Positions 25,669 through 35,115 of a stretch of 64,000 nt of DNA are shown in pieces. The DNA is from Alteromonas sp. 5E99-2 (GTDB lineage: Bacteria; Pseudomonadota; Gammaproteobacteria; Enterobacterales; Alteromonadaceae). Where the stretch lies: contig NZ_JAFNJE010000001.1 in NCBI RefSeq assembly GCF_017368475.1, forward strand, positions 186,001-250,000, given 5' to 3'. The position numbers were made by a program, and so were the translations under genes. The number at the start of each line of letters is the position of its first letter. Within the stretch, counting starts at the first letter, position 1. The notes below the pieces were generated by a model that had not been told where the DNA came from, did not search any database, and saw only the letters and a list, made by a program, of their open reading frames with translations.

Positions 25669-26943
25669 TCATCCTACGCCAAATGCAATTTTTAGCGCGA
25701 AAAAGAAAATAATTGATAGCAATGCGCCCGCCGGTAAGGTAATTACCCACGAAACCACAATTTTTCTAACAACACCTAAATTCAATGCTGATACGCCACG
25801 GGCTAAGCCAACGCCTAAAACTGCGCCGACTAAAGTTTGCGTGGTGGATATAGGCAAACCTGTACCAGATGCCAATACCACGGTTGTCGCAGCGGCTAAT
25901 TCAGCAGCAAAACCTTTACTTGGAGTTAGGTGTGTTATGTTTTCACCAATTGTTTTTATCACTCTATGACCAAACAATGCAAGTCCCGCAACAATACCAA
26001 TGCCACCAAGAGGTAAAATCCAAGGGGCAAGTGTTGCACTACTACTGATTTCACCGCCTGATTTAACAACGCTAACAACGGCCGCTAACGGACCAATTGC
26101 GTTGGCAACATCATTTGAGCCATGAGCAAACGCCATACAGCATGCAGTGATAACCATTAAAATGGCGAATACTTTTTCAACATTTGCCGTTTGCGTTTCT
26201 GTGTCTTGGTCATCGGAAAATGTTTGCCGATTAATAAAATAAACACCTACAATCGCAACTGCAATTGCCACAGCGATAGACACCAAATAAGCATCCGTTG
26301 AAGTGAGCTCTAAACCAAGGTGTTTAAGCCCTTTTTTCATGGTCACAAGAGCCATAACAAACCCAGCGGCAGCCATATAGAAAGGCACATATTTTCGCGC
26401 TTTTTCAAACGGGTTTTGAGTATCAAATATAAGTTTGTGAGCGCTGAGATAAATTAACGCAGCTATAATGCCTGAGATAGCGGGTGTAACAACCCAACTT
26501 CCTATTATTCCACCTACTTTCGCCCATGCAACCGCATCAGGACTAATACCGATTGCTGTAAAACCAACAATGGCTCCCACAATACTGTGAGTGGTTGAAA
26601 CAGGCCAACCTTTCCAAGAAGCCATTGCCAACCAAATGCCTGCAGCCAACAACGAAGCAATCATACCTAACACCAATTGTTCAGGTATGGCGCTAAAATA
26701 TTGCGGGTCAATGATGCCTTTGCGTATGGTTTTCGTTACTTCACCGCCGGCTAAATACGCCCCAGCAAATTCAAAAACCATCGCAATAACAATCGCTTGT
26801 TTAATTGTTAAAGCTTTAGAACCTACAGAAGTTCCCATTGCATTGGCAACGTCGTTCGCGCCAATACCCCATGCCATAACAAAACCGACTACCGCAGCTA
26901 AAATAATTAATAGCGTGCCGTAAGTATGTAACAAATCCATCAA
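25669..26943 (-). CDS. pit: Low-affinity inorganic phosphate transporter (Pit family)
   Basis: A PiT-family permease of 424 residues with about ten membrane segments and the two repeated signatures GIGANDVANAMGTSVGSKAL (N-terminal) and FAHGSNDVANAIGPLAAV (C-terminal). It carries metal-phosphate with protons or Na+. It lies downstream of phoU in the same direction (92 bp gap), so this region holds both low-affinity (Pit) and high-affinity (Pst) phosphate uptake. Confidence 0.92.
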   Translation of the reverse strand: MMDLLHTYGTLLIILAAVVGFVMAWGIGANDVANAMGTSVGSKALTIKQAIVIAMVFEFAGAYLAGGEVTKTIRKGIIDPQYFSAIPEQLVLGMIASLLAAGIWLAMASWKGWPVSTTHSIVGAIVGFTAIGISPDAVAWAKVGGIIGSWVVTPAISGIIAALIYLSAHKLIFDTQNPFEKARKYVPFYMAAAGFVMALVTMKKGLKHLGLELTSTDAYLVSIAVAIAVAIVGVYFINRQTFSDDQDTETQTANVEKVFAILMVITACCMAFAHGSNDVANAIGPLAAVVSVVKSGGEISSSATLAPWILPLGGIGIVAGLALFGHRVIKTIGENITHLTPSKGFAAELAAATTVVLASGTGLPISTTQTLVGAVLGVGLARGVSALNLGVVRKIVVSWVITLPAGALLSIIFFFALKIAFGVG

Positions 26944-27035
26944 TAATCGCCTTTTTTAAAACACCGCATTTTTGCAGCGGGGGGATAATAACCGATTACG
27001 CTTTTATTCCCAATAAATCCGACATAAAAGAGCGT

Positions 27036-27755
27036 TTATTTTCCCATTTCATCGATTTTTCGGGTCAGTGTTTCCAATGGAACGTGCCTAACATCGCTTC
27101 CTCTAGCTAGATACACCACATATTCACATATATTTTTACATCTATCGCCAATACGCTCTAAAGAACGCAATGCCCATAAAACTTCCAGCCAGTCTTCCAT
27201 ATCGCCGGTATTTTTTTTCATTTCTGCAGCAATATGAGTAAGTAGCTTCTTATATTCACTGTCGATAATATTGTCACTATCGTAGACTTCTAACGCTGAA
27301 TCGTCGTCCTGACGAGCAAAGGCATCAAAGGTTCCTCGCATCATATGAATAACGCGGTCACCAATATTTGCCATGCTACTTTTAATATCCTCAGAATGAG
27401 GAAGCTTGTTTTTCGTTACTAGTTTTGCAATGCGCTCTATTTCATCACCCATGCGCTCTATATCTGCCGTGGTTTTAGATACCGTCATAACCAAACGCAA
27501 ATCAGAAGCTGTAGGATGACGCTTAGCAATAATGCGCATGCATTCTTCGTCGATTTGAATTTCCATTGAATTGATTTTTATATCATTCAAAATAACTTGT
27601 TCCGCTAACCCTGCATGGTTATGACGGATGGCATATAAGGTATCCACCATTTGTTTTTCTAGTTCCCCTCCCATGGTCATCACCGAATGCCTGAGGTTTT
27701 CTAGTTCAATATTAAATTTCGCAGATATATGGGTGTTAAATGCAATACTTTTCAT
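27036..27755 (-). CDS. phoU: PhoU, phosphate signalling accessory protein
   Basis: The 239 residues form two similar three-helix PhoU repeats with the metal-binding E(D)xxxD motifs (NDIKINSMEIQIDEECMRIIA and ERMGDEIERIAKL; second copy LRSLERIGDRCKNICEYVVYLARG). PhoU links the Pst transporter to the PhoR kinase and restrains both when phosphate is plentiful. It follows pstB at 15 bp, the usual place. Confidence 0.94.
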   Translation of the reverse strand: MKSIAFNTHISAKFNIELENLRHSVMTMGGELEKQMVDTLYAIRHNHAGLAEQVILNDIKINSMEIQIDEECMRIIAKRHPTASDLRLVMTVSKTTADIERMGDEIERIAKLVTKNKLPHSEDIKSSMANIGDRVIHMMRGTFDAFARQDDDSALEVYDSDNIIDSEYKKLLTHIAAEMKKNTGDMEDWLEVLWALRSLERIGDRCKNICEYVVYLARGSDVRHVPLETLTRKIDEMGK

Positions 27756-27770
27756 TTCAGCGCCTCTCGA

Positions 27771-28577
27771 TTAACCATAACGGCCTGTAATGTAATCTTC
27801 CGTTTTTTTCTTTTGAGGCATAGTAAACAACGTGTCACTGTCACTGAATTCCACAACTTCACCTTGATGCATAAATGCCGTGTAGTCAGATACTCTAGAC
27901 GCCTGTTGCATGTTATGAGTAACAATAATTACGGTGCAACGTTTTTTCAATTCCACCATAAGCTCTTCAATAATTAAGGTGGTAAGAGGGTCAAGTGCAG
28001 AAGTAGGTTCATCAAGCAATAGTATTTCAGGCTCCAAAGCAAGAGCTCTCGCTATAACAAGACGCTGCTGTTGACCTCCAGATAAAATAGAAGCGGGTTC
28101 AAACAAACGATCTTTCACTTCCTCCCACAATGCAGCATCGACTAATGCTCGCTCTACTGCATCATCCATTTTTCTTCGTTCTTTTAAGCCCTGTAAACGC
28201 AAACCATAAGACACGTTGTCATAAATATTCATAGGAAAAGGGTTTGGTTTTTGAAATACCATGCCTACGCTGGCCCGAAGACGAGACACATTTTCTTTTT
28301 TACTATTGATGTTGCGTTTATTGATGAAGACTTCACCACTGACTTTACAGTCAGTAGCAAGTTCATTCATTCGGTTAAAGCACCCCAATAAAGTCGATTT
28401 ACCACATCCACTCTGGCCTATAAAAGCAGTTATCTGGTGCTTTGGTATACGTAAATTAATATCCCGAAGCACAGGCTTTTCGCCAAAAGACAGATTCAGG
28501 TTATTTACCTTGATAGCTGTTTGTTCGTCACTAAGTTGATAAACATTGGGTTTATCGTAATTAAACAGTTTAAGCAT
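27771..28577 (-). CDS. pstB: PstB, phosphate ABC transporter ATPase
   Basis: A 268-residue ABC ATPase. Walker A is [20 protein letters not shown], the PstB-typical form with the NRMN tail. The signature is [19 protein letters not shown] and Walker B is [13 protein letters not shown]. The frame opens at 28640 inside pstA, but the ATG at 28577 (MLKLFNY) lies 19 bp after the pstA stop and gives the normal length. It drives phosphate import with PstC and PstA. Confidence 0.94.
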   Translation of the reverse strand: MLKLFNYDKPNVYQLSDEQTAIKVNNLNLSFGEKPVLRDINLRIPKHQITAFIGQSGCGKSTLLGCFNRMNELATDCKVSGEVFINKRNINSKKENVSRLRASVGMVFQKPNPFPMNIYDNVSYGLRLQGLKERRKMDDAVERALVDAALWEEVKDRLFEPASILSGGQQQRLVIARALALEPEILLLDEPTSALDPLTTLIIEELMVELKKRCTVIIVTHNMQQASRVSDYTAFMHQGEVVEFSDSDTLFTMPQKKKTEDYITGRYG

Positions 28578-28596
28578 AAATGTTATATCGCCAATA

Positions 28597-30138
28597 TTAT
28601 TGGTAACGTTCTCGAAGTCGTGCACGTAGGGTGACAGCAACGATATTTAAAAACAATACAACCAACAGTAATAAACTGCACGTTGCAAACATCATTGATG
28701 CACCTTGAGGGTTAATCTGAGTGGAAAATGCACCATCGTATATAAACACCCCTAAGTGCATAAATTGCCTCTCTAAGTGAACAAATGGAAACTCGCTATC
28801 CACCGGCAACTGGGGTGCAAACCTCACAGCTCCAAGTAACATCAACGGAGCGACCTCACCGGCTGCACGAGCAATAGCTAAAATAATACCGGTTATGATA
28901 CTTGGACTCGCAATGGGTAAAACCGTATACCAAATGGTTTCACTTTTCGTTGCGCCTAAAGCATAACTGCCTTTGCGTAACCCTTGTGGGACCCTATTCA
29001 AACCTTCATCTGTGGCCACGATAACTACAGGTAAGGTCAATAAAGCCATGGTGACCGACGCCCAAAAAATACTGGGCGCTCCCATAGTGGGTGCAGGTAA
29101 AGCATCAGAAAAAAACAAAGCATCAATGTTGCCACCGACTACATACACCAGAAACCCAAGACCAAATACGCCATAAACAATTGCGGGTACCGCAGCCATA
29201 TTGCTAATACACACTCGCATAGCGGTAACAAGTAAATTGTTAGGGGCGTATTCGTGAATATACACCGCAGAAAGTACACCAAAAGGCGCTACGATTAATG
29301 TCATTAGTAACACCATAACAACTGTTCCAAACAACGCGGGAAAAATCCCTCCTGCTGTATTGGATTGTTTAGGGTTTTCACTTAGAAATAACCACAGTAG
29401 GTTAAAAGCATGCTTAATTTTTCCAATCCAAGTCATATTAGATGGAAACGAAATTGAATGAATATCTGCCAAAACAATAGCAATCGATTCGCCTTTAACA
29501 TCCGCCATATTTAACGAAAACGTGTCCCGTTTATTTTCTAATTCGGCAATGGTCTTTTGCAGTGATTGATACTTTAGCAAGGCGCTTTGCTGTATAGGAT
29601 TTATTGAAGGTGAGGATTTATCGACGCTTGCCAGAATTTTATCTATTTCTGTCAGTTCATTTTGTTTAATTTCATCAATTTCTTCGCGAATATCGTCAAT
29701 GATATTAAGGTATTTATCGAGTTCGGATAAGCTGACTTTTAGGTCCTTGGAAGAACGAATGTGTTGAGGAACAGCAAACAGTTTTCGACCGTCTATTAAA
29801 CTAATATTAGCGACATCAGACCTTTTTTCTATATTGCTAATTTGGCGACTATGCAGCGGTAATTGAGCTTGATAAATAGTATTTTCAGTAGATGCTGTTA
29901 CCCGTCCTGAAAAATTCTCAGAGTAACCACTTGGAAATTGAGCAAACACAATGTGTTGCTTACCGTTATCATCCTTATATGACACTTGATAGACTGGAGG
30001 TGACAAAAAATACCCACTGCCCTTAGTAAAAACAAACGCCAGTAAAGAGAGAAGCACTAGAAGCAACAAGGTTGTACAAAATGCACATAAATTCACAATA
30101 AAAGAATGATTTTTACTAGCAGGTAACCACTTAAACAT
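28597..30138 (-). CDS. pstA: PstA, phosphate ABC transporter permease (long form)
   Basis: The 513-residue permease is longer than E. coli PstA (about 300). Segment 1 is followed by about 220 periplasmic and coiled residues ([12 protein letters not shown]..., [17 protein letters not shown]), and then the transport core with the EAA-type loop ([21 protein letters not shown]). It overlaps pstC by 8 bp. The extended form, paired with an extended PstC, is known from marine gammaproteobacteria. Confidence 0.92.
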   Translation of the reverse strand: MFKWLPASKNHSFIVNLCAFCTTLLLLVLLSLLAFVFTKGSGYFLSPPVYQVSYKDDNGKQHIVFAQFPSGYSENFSGRVTASTENTIYQAQLPLHSRQISNIEKRSDVANISLIDGRKLFAVPQHIRSSKDLKVSLSELDKYLNIIDDIREEIDEIKQNELTEIDKILASVDKSSPSINPIQQSALLKYQSLQKTIAELENKRDTFSLNMADVKGESIAIVLADIHSISFPSNMTWIGKIKHAFNLLWLFLSENPKQSNTAGGIFPALFGTVVMVLLMTLIVAPFGVLSAVYIHEYAPNNLLVTAMRVCISNMAAVPAIVYGVFGLGFLVYVVGGNIDALFFSDALPAPTMGAPSIFWASVTMALLTLPVVIVATDEGLNRVPQGLRKGSYALGATKSETIWYTVLPIASPSIITGIILAIARAAGEVAPLMLLGAVRFAPQLPVDSEFPFVHLERQFMHLGVFIYDGAFSTQINPQGASMMFATCSLLLLVVLFLNIVAVTLRARLRERYQ

Positions 30139-32215
30139 ACTTCACCTGTTTACGCATCTTGTACCTTAAGCCTTCGGCAACTGTGTTAAAACAGAAGGTA
30201 AAAACAAACAACAAGGTTGCGGTAAAAAACAACACTGTATAAAGTGCACTACCTACTTCTGCTTCGGTGAGTTCAATAGCAATATTTGCGGTAAGAGCAC
30301 GCAAATTTTCGAAAAGGCTCCAATCAGATATTGGTGAATTACCTGTAATCATTAATACGATCATCGTTTCTCCAATAGCACGACCAAAGCCAAGCATAAT
30401 CGCAGCAACAAGCCCAGGTATTGCAAACTTAATTACAACACTTTTTAAGGTTTGTAACTTTGTAGCGCCTAAGGCAAAAGAGGCATTTTTTAACGATGTA
30501 GGAACAGAGTAAATGGCATCTTCCGCTAAGGTATAAATAGTCGGAGAAATCGCGATGCCAAGAGCAATCGAAACAATTAGCGTTGTTTTAGTTAAACCAG
30601 AGAAGACCGTTGTCACTGACATAACCTCTGGCGCAAGACTAAAGCAAATAATCGCCCATAAACTTACGCTTAAACAAGCCAAAAGCGCTTGCACACTGAA
30701 ACGTAAAGGCCGAGGTAACCGATTAGCGTACACATTTTGTAAAAAAGCTAAGCCCAATGCTAAAAGAGGTACCGTAAGAATAAATAACCCAATACCTATC
30801 AACAACTGTTCAGCAATAGGAATCAAAAACACTGCGGCGATAAATCCCAGCATTACAGATGGAATAGCTTCTAGCATTTCAATCGCTGATTTAATTCTGT
30901 TTCGCCAATGATTTGGTGCAAAATACCCTGTAAAAATAGCCGCGCCAAGGGCAATAGGAAGCGCAATGATAAGCGCACTCATCGCTGCTTTTATGCTTCC
31001 GATAAACAAGGGAACCAAGGCGTATTTTGCTTCGTTAAAGTCGCTTCCTGTAGTGGTTTGATAAATATACTGTTCGTGCTGGTAACCTTCATACCTCTGC
31101 TTTGCGAACAAGGTATTAAGGGTAACGATACCAGCCTTGTTTTCTAGGTGAAGTATTTCGGTTTTGTTTGAGTACATCAGATAAACAGTATCATCAATAA
31201 AAGAAAGCGTTTTGGGTTGAGTAGCTAAGGTTACACTATCAAATATTTCTCCTGACACTCGATTAAACAACAAAACTCGTCGTTGATTGGTCAGAATTAC
31301 GGCTCCATTAGTTTCGCCATGAGCTTTAACGGCTACAGGAACTTCGTTGGCGTTAAGTTCCATAGTATAGGTAGGTGAATACAAAAACTCCCCATCTTTG
31401 TTAAACATAACCCAACGTGAAAGCGAGTGTTCACCACTTGCCAAGAAAATACTTCTGTTTTCTTCAAGCGGTAATATAGCCGTAATTTCTTTATCGACTT
31501 GGTAGTATTGCGTCAGTTCGTTTTGTTCGATTTGAATTTCAAAATTATTCTCGAAATAGGTTATTTTCCCTTGATATGCTGGGAGAACAACTAAACCGGC
31601 TCCTGATGCTTTTGGTATAATTTCAGTACCTTGTAAGTGGGCCGAACCATGGCTGAATTGTCCCCAGAATATAACTTGCCTAGTACTGTCAGACGCCAAA
31701 ATAGCGAAATTCGGTTCTGAGACAAATACCTGATAAGAAGGCGTAGTTTGCCAATCAGAATAAAACACAGAAAGTACAGCACTATCTAAAGAATACACAC
31801 CTTGGGGAGTTATATTAGAAATAGTCAATTCACCGGTTTGAGCAATATCAAACAACCAACGTTTGTTTTTATTTTCGGCGATAAGCAGTGTATTAGCACA
31901 CTGCGCAAAGTAACGAGTTTCAGTCTTGTTTAACTCAGTCGCTTTAAAAAAGTCTAACCCGCATTGACTATTACCTGTAATGACCAGCCCATTATCGCTT
32001 AGGTTTCCAGTACTAACCAACTGAGCCTGACTCATATACACCGTATTTTCATGGGTCAGATAGGGGGGCATGAAAAGTGGCATAGTTTGCGACAACAAAT
32101 GCCATATCATCACTAACAGAGTCGCCAACACACTGATACCAAAAAACGTGATCATCCTGCGTGCAATGACGTCTTTACGCGTTCTATTTTTTTGGTGTTG
32201 TGCGGGTGTTTTCAT
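30131..32215 (-). CDS. pstC: PstC, phosphate ABC transporter permease (long form)
   Basis: Of 694 residues, an N-terminal membrane anchor and a large periplasmic beta-rich domain (about 50-390, propeller-like, repeated strands) precede the permease core with about six segments and the EAA loop SLKNASFALGATKLQTLKSVV. E. coli PstC is about 320 residues. It is the first gene of pstC-A-B-phoU; there is no pstS upstream. The 103 bp before it face gcvR, and I found no convincing Pho box there. Confidence 0.91.
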   Translation of the reverse strand: MKTPAQHQKNRTRKDVIARRMITFFGISVLATLLVMIWHLLSQTMPLFMPPYLTHENTVYMSQAQLVSTGNLSDNGLVITGNSQCGLDFFKATELNKTETRYFAQCANTLLIAENKNKRWLFDIAQTGELTISNITPQGVYSLDSAVLSVFYSDWQTTPSYQVFVSEPNFAILASDSTRQVIFWGQFSHGSAHLQGTEIIPKASGAGLVVLPAYQGKITYFENNFEIQIEQNELTQYYQVDKEITAILPLEENRSIFLASGEHSLSRWVMFNKDGEFLYSPTYTMELNANEVPVAVKAHGETNGAVILTNQRRVLLFNRVSGEIFDSVTLATQPKTLSFIDDTVYLMYSNKTEILHLENKAGIVTLNTLFAKQRYEGYQHEQYIYQTTTGSDFNEAKYALVPLFIGSIKAAMSALIIALPIALGAAIFTGYFAPNHWRNRIKSAIEMLEAIPSVMLGFIAAVFLIPIAEQLLIGIGLFILTVPLLALGLAFLQNVYANRLPRPLRFSVQALLACLSVSLWAIICFSLAPEVMSVTTVFSGLTKTTLIVSIALGIAISPTIYTLAEDAIYSVPTSLKNASFALGATKLQTLKSVVIKFAIPGLVAAIMLGFGRAIGETMIVLMITGNSPISDWSLFENLRALTANIAIELTEAEVGSALYTVLFFTATLLFVFTFCFNTVAEGLRYKMRKQVKYV

Positions 32216-32318
32216 TCATTGGACTGTTGCAATAAATTCCTGTTCAGCAGTGTAAGTTGTGTTAGCGTAATATCAAGTAATTTGACAATATACTTATAGA
32301 AAAATCCTGTGAGGTAAC

Positions 32319-32828
32319 ATGAAAACTATCGTTATAACTATTCTTGGTAAAGATCAGCCCGGTCTCGTGGATAATTTAGCCAAACATGTTTTTGCGCACA
32401 AAGGCAATTGGCTTGCGAGTAATTTTGCGCAAATGTCAGGGCAATTTGCAGGTTTTGTAGAAGTTCATGTTCCACATGATACCCATGATGCGCTGATCAA
32501 TAGCTTAAACACCATTGAAGATATTCATGTCCAATCAGTATCTGCCATAGAAAAAACATCGCCAATGCCACAGCAAAGCATGGTCATTAATGTTCTAGGC
32601 AACGACAAGGCAGGTATAGTGCAAGAACTAACTGCCGTACTAAATCAACAAAAACTGAACATTCGCAGTATGGAATCATGTTGTGAAAGTGCGCCCAATT
32701 GGGGTAGCTTGATGTTTAAAGCCACGATTGTAATCGATGTACCGGAAGAGTTTGATGGTGACGATTTAATTGAAGCATTAGAGGCTGTAGCCAATGATTT
32801 AGTGGTAGATATCTCAACTTATACGTAA
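32319..32828 (+). CDS. gcvR: GcvR-like ACT-domain regulator
   Basis: The 169 residues contain two ACT domains, MKTIVITILGKDQPGLVDNLAKHVFAH and SMVINVLGNDKAGIVQELTAVL, with the NWLASNFAQMSGQFAGFVEV stretch of the glycine-cleavage repressor accessory protein. In E. coli, GcvR binds glycine and controls GcvA. It is a single-gene unit, divergent from pstC and convergent with sodX. GAGGT precedes the ATG by about 5 nt. The family is clear; a role in glycine control is inferred. Confidence 0.86.
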   Translation: MKTIVITILGKDQPGLVDNLAKHVFAHKGNWLASNFAQMSGQFAGFVEVHVPHDTHDALINSLNTIEDIHVQSVSAIEKTSPMPQQSMVINVLGNDKAGIVQELTAVLNQQKLNIRSMESCCESAPNWGSLMFKATIVIDVPEEFDGDDLIEALEAVANDLVVDISTYT

Positions 32829-32858
32829 CTAACAGGATTCAGGTTAACTAGATGGATG

Positions 32859-33149
32859 TTATTTTTTAAATACGGCTATGACTTTGCCAATAAGAGCATG
32901 CTTATCAACTAACCCCATTTGTTCAGAAGAAACACTTTGTGGGTTATCACCTTGTAGCAATAAAGACTGTGGTTTAATAATTTCGCGAACGCGCTTTACA
33001 ATCACACCATAACTCGGGTGGTTAACTACAACAGCATCACCTTTTAGTGTCTTCATGAAGGGCCATTTCGCTACAACAATATAATCACCTTCAGAATAAG
33101 TGGGAGTCATACTCACTCCCACTACTCTTATTATCTTAAAACCAAGCAA
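32859..33149 (-). CDS. sodX: SodX, Ni-superoxide dismutase maturation protease (S26 family)
   Basis: A short 96-residue signal-peptidase-like protein. The nucleophile Ser13 is in VVGVSMTPTYSEGDY and the general base Lys52 in YGVIVKRVREI, followed by LLLQGDNPQSV. In Ni-SOD loci this enzyme removes the N-terminal leader to expose the nickel-binding His1. It begins 8 bp after the sodN stop with a TTG and no clear ribosome site, so translation is probably coupled to sodN. Confidence 0.9.
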   Translation of the reverse strand: MLGFKIIRVVGVSMTPTYSEGDYIVVAKWPFMKTLKGDAVVVNHPSYGVIVKRVREIIKPQSLLLQGDNPQSVSSEQMGLVDKHALIGKVIAVFKK

Positions 33150-33156
33150 AAAGTAA

Positions 33157-33657
33157 TTAGCTTAGTTTAGGATATACAACTTGTGCAGCAGGTGGGTAAG
33201 GGCATGTTGCTTCAAAAGTCTCAACACCTTTAGTTGCCCAAAATGCAGCCGCAAATTCATTAACTAATTTAAGTAAATTCTCTGCTTTTTCTTTATCAAC
33301 GTGCTGTTTACATGCAGAACCAGCAAGCATAATAGAATGCACTAAGCTATGAATATCAGGGAATTGCTCAAACTGAGGCGCTTTGAAGTAATCACCCCAA
33401 ATAGTACGTACTTCAGCTTTCGCTTTTTCTGCATGAATTTCTTTTTCGCGTACAAGGCGAGAAAGTTGAGCTTGATCAGCAATAGACAGTTCGCCTTTGC
33501 TACCTAACTCAGTAATAAGGTCACAAAAACGGATGACGCTAAGTACTGCGATTTGCGCAGTGCTAGGATCATAAATTTTGCAAGGAATATCACAGTGAGC
33601 AGACGCAGTTTGAAAACCAAACAGTGAATCAAGTGCTTTTACGATAGAATGGCTCAT
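33157..33657 (-). CDS. sodN: Nickel superoxide dismutase SodN
   Basis: The 166 residues contain the nickel hook HCDIPCKIYDP at 21-31. After removal of the 20-residue leader (MSHSIVKALDSLFGFQTASA), His21, Cys22 and Cys26 become His1, Cys2 and Cys6, the Ni ligands. The rest is the four-helix SodN bundle. The leader looks like a propeptide cut by SodX rather than a Sec signal, so the enzyme is probably cytosolic. AGGAGAG precedes the ATG, which overlaps the stop of the upstream His-rich gene (TAATG). Confidence 0.96.
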   Translation of the reverse strand: MSHSIVKALDSLFGFQTASAHCDIPCKIYDPSTAQIAVLSVIRFCDLITELGSKGELSIADQAQLSRLVREKEIHAEKAKAEVRTIWGDYFKAPQFEQFPDIHSLVHSIMLAGSACKQHVDKEKAENLLKLVNEFAAAFWATKGVETFEATCPYPPAAQVVYPKLS

Positions 33658-33866
33658 TATTGATTCTCTCCTTGCTTACGAGATTTAGTGTATTTAGTGG
33701 CTGCAAACGTTAGTGCAGCTACTGCCGCTAGAATTGAACCATAAAACAAAACGTGCATCATGCTGCTAGTCCAGTGGCCGTGGTCATGACCTTCGTGAGC
33801 AAAAGCAGGCAATGACGCCATTGTTAAAAGTAGCGATTGCATGACGTATTTTACGTATTTGTTCAT
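33657..33866 (-). CDS. His-rich small membrane protein of the Ni-SOD operon
   Basis: A 69-residue protein with a signal peptide (MNKYVKY...LPAFA), then HEGHDHGHW, then one membrane helix (VLFYGSILAAVAALTFAA) and a basic cytosolic tail (KYTKSRKQGENQ). I start at the ATG at 33866 because GGAGAAAG sits 5-6 nt upstream. The cluster of four His residues would be periplasmic and could bind Ni2+ or another metal. The first-gene position before sodN-sodX suggests nickel supply, but that is inference. Confidence 0.78.
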   Translation of the reverse strand: MNKYVKYVMQSLLLTMASLPAFAHEGHDHGHWTSSMMHVLFYGSILAAVAALTFAATKYTKSRKQGENQ

Positions 33867-34140
33867 AGCTTTCTCCAAATTGATTGAATGTATGCGTGTT
33901 TAGAATTGCGTTAAAGAAGGCAGCCCAACCATAAGGTCGCCCTGACGCCTATTCGATATAGTAATGTAAAAAACAAAATATCAAAGTGATTATGATAGTT
34001 AAATTACATAGTAGCAACTGCTGGTTTACAGTCATTTGAATCTTTGTTCACAGATTAGCCAAATTGAAGCCGTTTATCCCGTTCAAATAAGCCAAAGTGA
34101 GTACCTTTTACGAGTATAGGTAAAATTGGGTTCAGTTTGT

Positions 34141-34503
34141 TTACCTTAAAAAATACCCAGCCATTAGCTGAACTTCTTTTCTACATTGCATTAACTGCTG
34201 TTCAGAATGCAAACTAGTCACTAAACGCTGAATAGTAAACAAGGGACGAGAAATATTATCAAAACACAAACTTCGCCAATGACCATCAATATAAGTGTCA
34301 CAAATAGCGTCGAGCAATACATTAACCACACGGTAATGTAGCCTTCTTTTTTGCACTACGCTTACAATGTTTCCGGCTTTTTCTTCGCTTAATAAAATGT
34401 AACGGTTCAATAAGCTAGGATTATCAGGCTCTTCGCCATGTCGCACTGCCGCTTCAACAGCGTTAAATAGCTCTTCCATTTCGCTATTTAGGCCTGTATT
34501 CAA
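34141..34503 (-). CDS. Unknown protein, second gene of a Fur-boxed pair
   Basis: 120 residues, mostly helical and soluble, with no signal peptide, membrane segment or motif I recognise. It includes GEEPDNPSLLNRYILLSEEKAG and CDTYIDGHWRSLCFDNISRPLFTIQRLV. The start overlaps the end of the gene at 34500 by 4 bp, so the two are co-translated. With the upstream Fur-like box, it is probably iron-repressed. No function assigned. Confidence 0.65.
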   Translation of the reverse strand: MNTGLNSEMEELFNAVEAAVRHGEEPDNPSLLNRYILLSEEKAGNIVSVVQKRRLHYRVVNVLLDAICDTYIDGHWRSLCFDNISRPLFTIQRLVTSLHSEQQLMQCRKEVQLMAGYFLR

Positions 34504-34952
34504 TGGGTAACCCTAACACTTGCAGGAATCATATTGCCTTGCCCATAAACTTTGCTAGTTTTACCCGTTAACGACTCGATGCAGTTTTTTAGAAAGCTGA
34601 TCTTGTTAGGTTCAGTTGCAGGATCGCGAACAGCTGCATCTAACCAACGCAGTGCACGGTTTGATATAGACGAGGTGTATTTTTCCGATCCTGTTTCTTT
34701 TAAGCAATCTTGAAGCTGAATAGCAAGTAAAGTAAGTTCGGTTAACAGCCATGTTTTGTCTTTACCATATAATTCTAAAAGAATTTCCGTAGCTTCAAAC
34801 GCACACCCTAAAAAAGGCACTGCTTTTTTCCATGATTCTTGCTGTACTAGATACTCCCCCTTACGGTGTGCATCCTCTATAAAATCAATACCTTGTTCAG
34901 AATGAAAATATAGCCAATCTTTATGAGTCGGGCATAAGAATGTCATTGCCAT
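34500..34952 (-). CDS. Unknown helical protein, first gene of a Fur-boxed pair
   Basis: 150 residues starting MAMTFLCPTHKDWLYFHSEQ, with long amphipathic helices that look like TPR-type repeats (AVPFLGCAFEATEILLELYG; LLTELTLLAIQLQDCLKE). No catalytic motif or export signal is visible. GAAGGT precedes the ATG. A Fur-like box lies about 70 nt upstream. The neighbours on one side are iron-uptake genes and on the other Ni-SOD, so a role in iron-limited metabolism is plausible but unproven. Confidence 0.68.
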   Translation of the reverse strand: MAMTFLCPTHKDWLYFHSEQGIDFIEDAHRKGEYLVQQESWKKAVPFLGCAFEATEILLELYGKDKTWLLTELTLLAIQLQDCLKETGSEKYTSSISNRALRWLDAAVRDPATEPNKISFLKNCIESLTGKTSKVYGQGNMIPASVRVTH

Positions 34953-35018
34953 GGTTTACCTTCTCTATGTCATTTTTCATGTCATTAATAACAACGATAG
35001 ATCAGAACAAATACTTAT

Positions 35019-35037
35019 GCAAATGATAATTATTACT
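35019..35037. promoter_or_regulatory. Fur-like box upstream of the unknown gene pair
   Basis: GCAAATGATAATTATTACT matches the 19-bp Fur consensus at 14 of 19 positions, including 12 of the 13 central bases. It lies 67 nt before the start at 34952 and after the terminator of the DUF1513 gene, so it should control the 34952-34141 unit. Confidence 0.6.
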
Positions 35038-35057
35038 ATTTATTAAAATTTTAATAC

Positions 35058-35087
35058 ATAAAAAAATGGAGCCTATTAAAGCTCCAT
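35058..35087 (-). terminator. Intrinsic terminator of the iron-uptake operon
   Basis: On the minus strand ATGGAGC - 8-nt loop - GCTCCAT is followed by seven T. It lies 29 bp after the DUF1513 stop and closes the operon that starts at 44156. Confidence 0.85.
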
Positions 35088-35115
35088 CGGTATAACTCTA
35101 ATGTAAAATAATTTG

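Noticed and set aside
26960-27030. Possible hairpins between phoU and pit
   Set aside because: Stems are short with mismatches and not followed by a proper T-run; not strong enough to call a terminator.
30267-31147. Three plus-strand frames of 79-118 codons
   Set aside because: Shadows of pstC with no start signals; the pstC protein is convincing.
32216-32318. Pho box upstream of pstC
   Set aside because: No direct repeat of CTGTCAT-like halves at 11-bp phase could be found.
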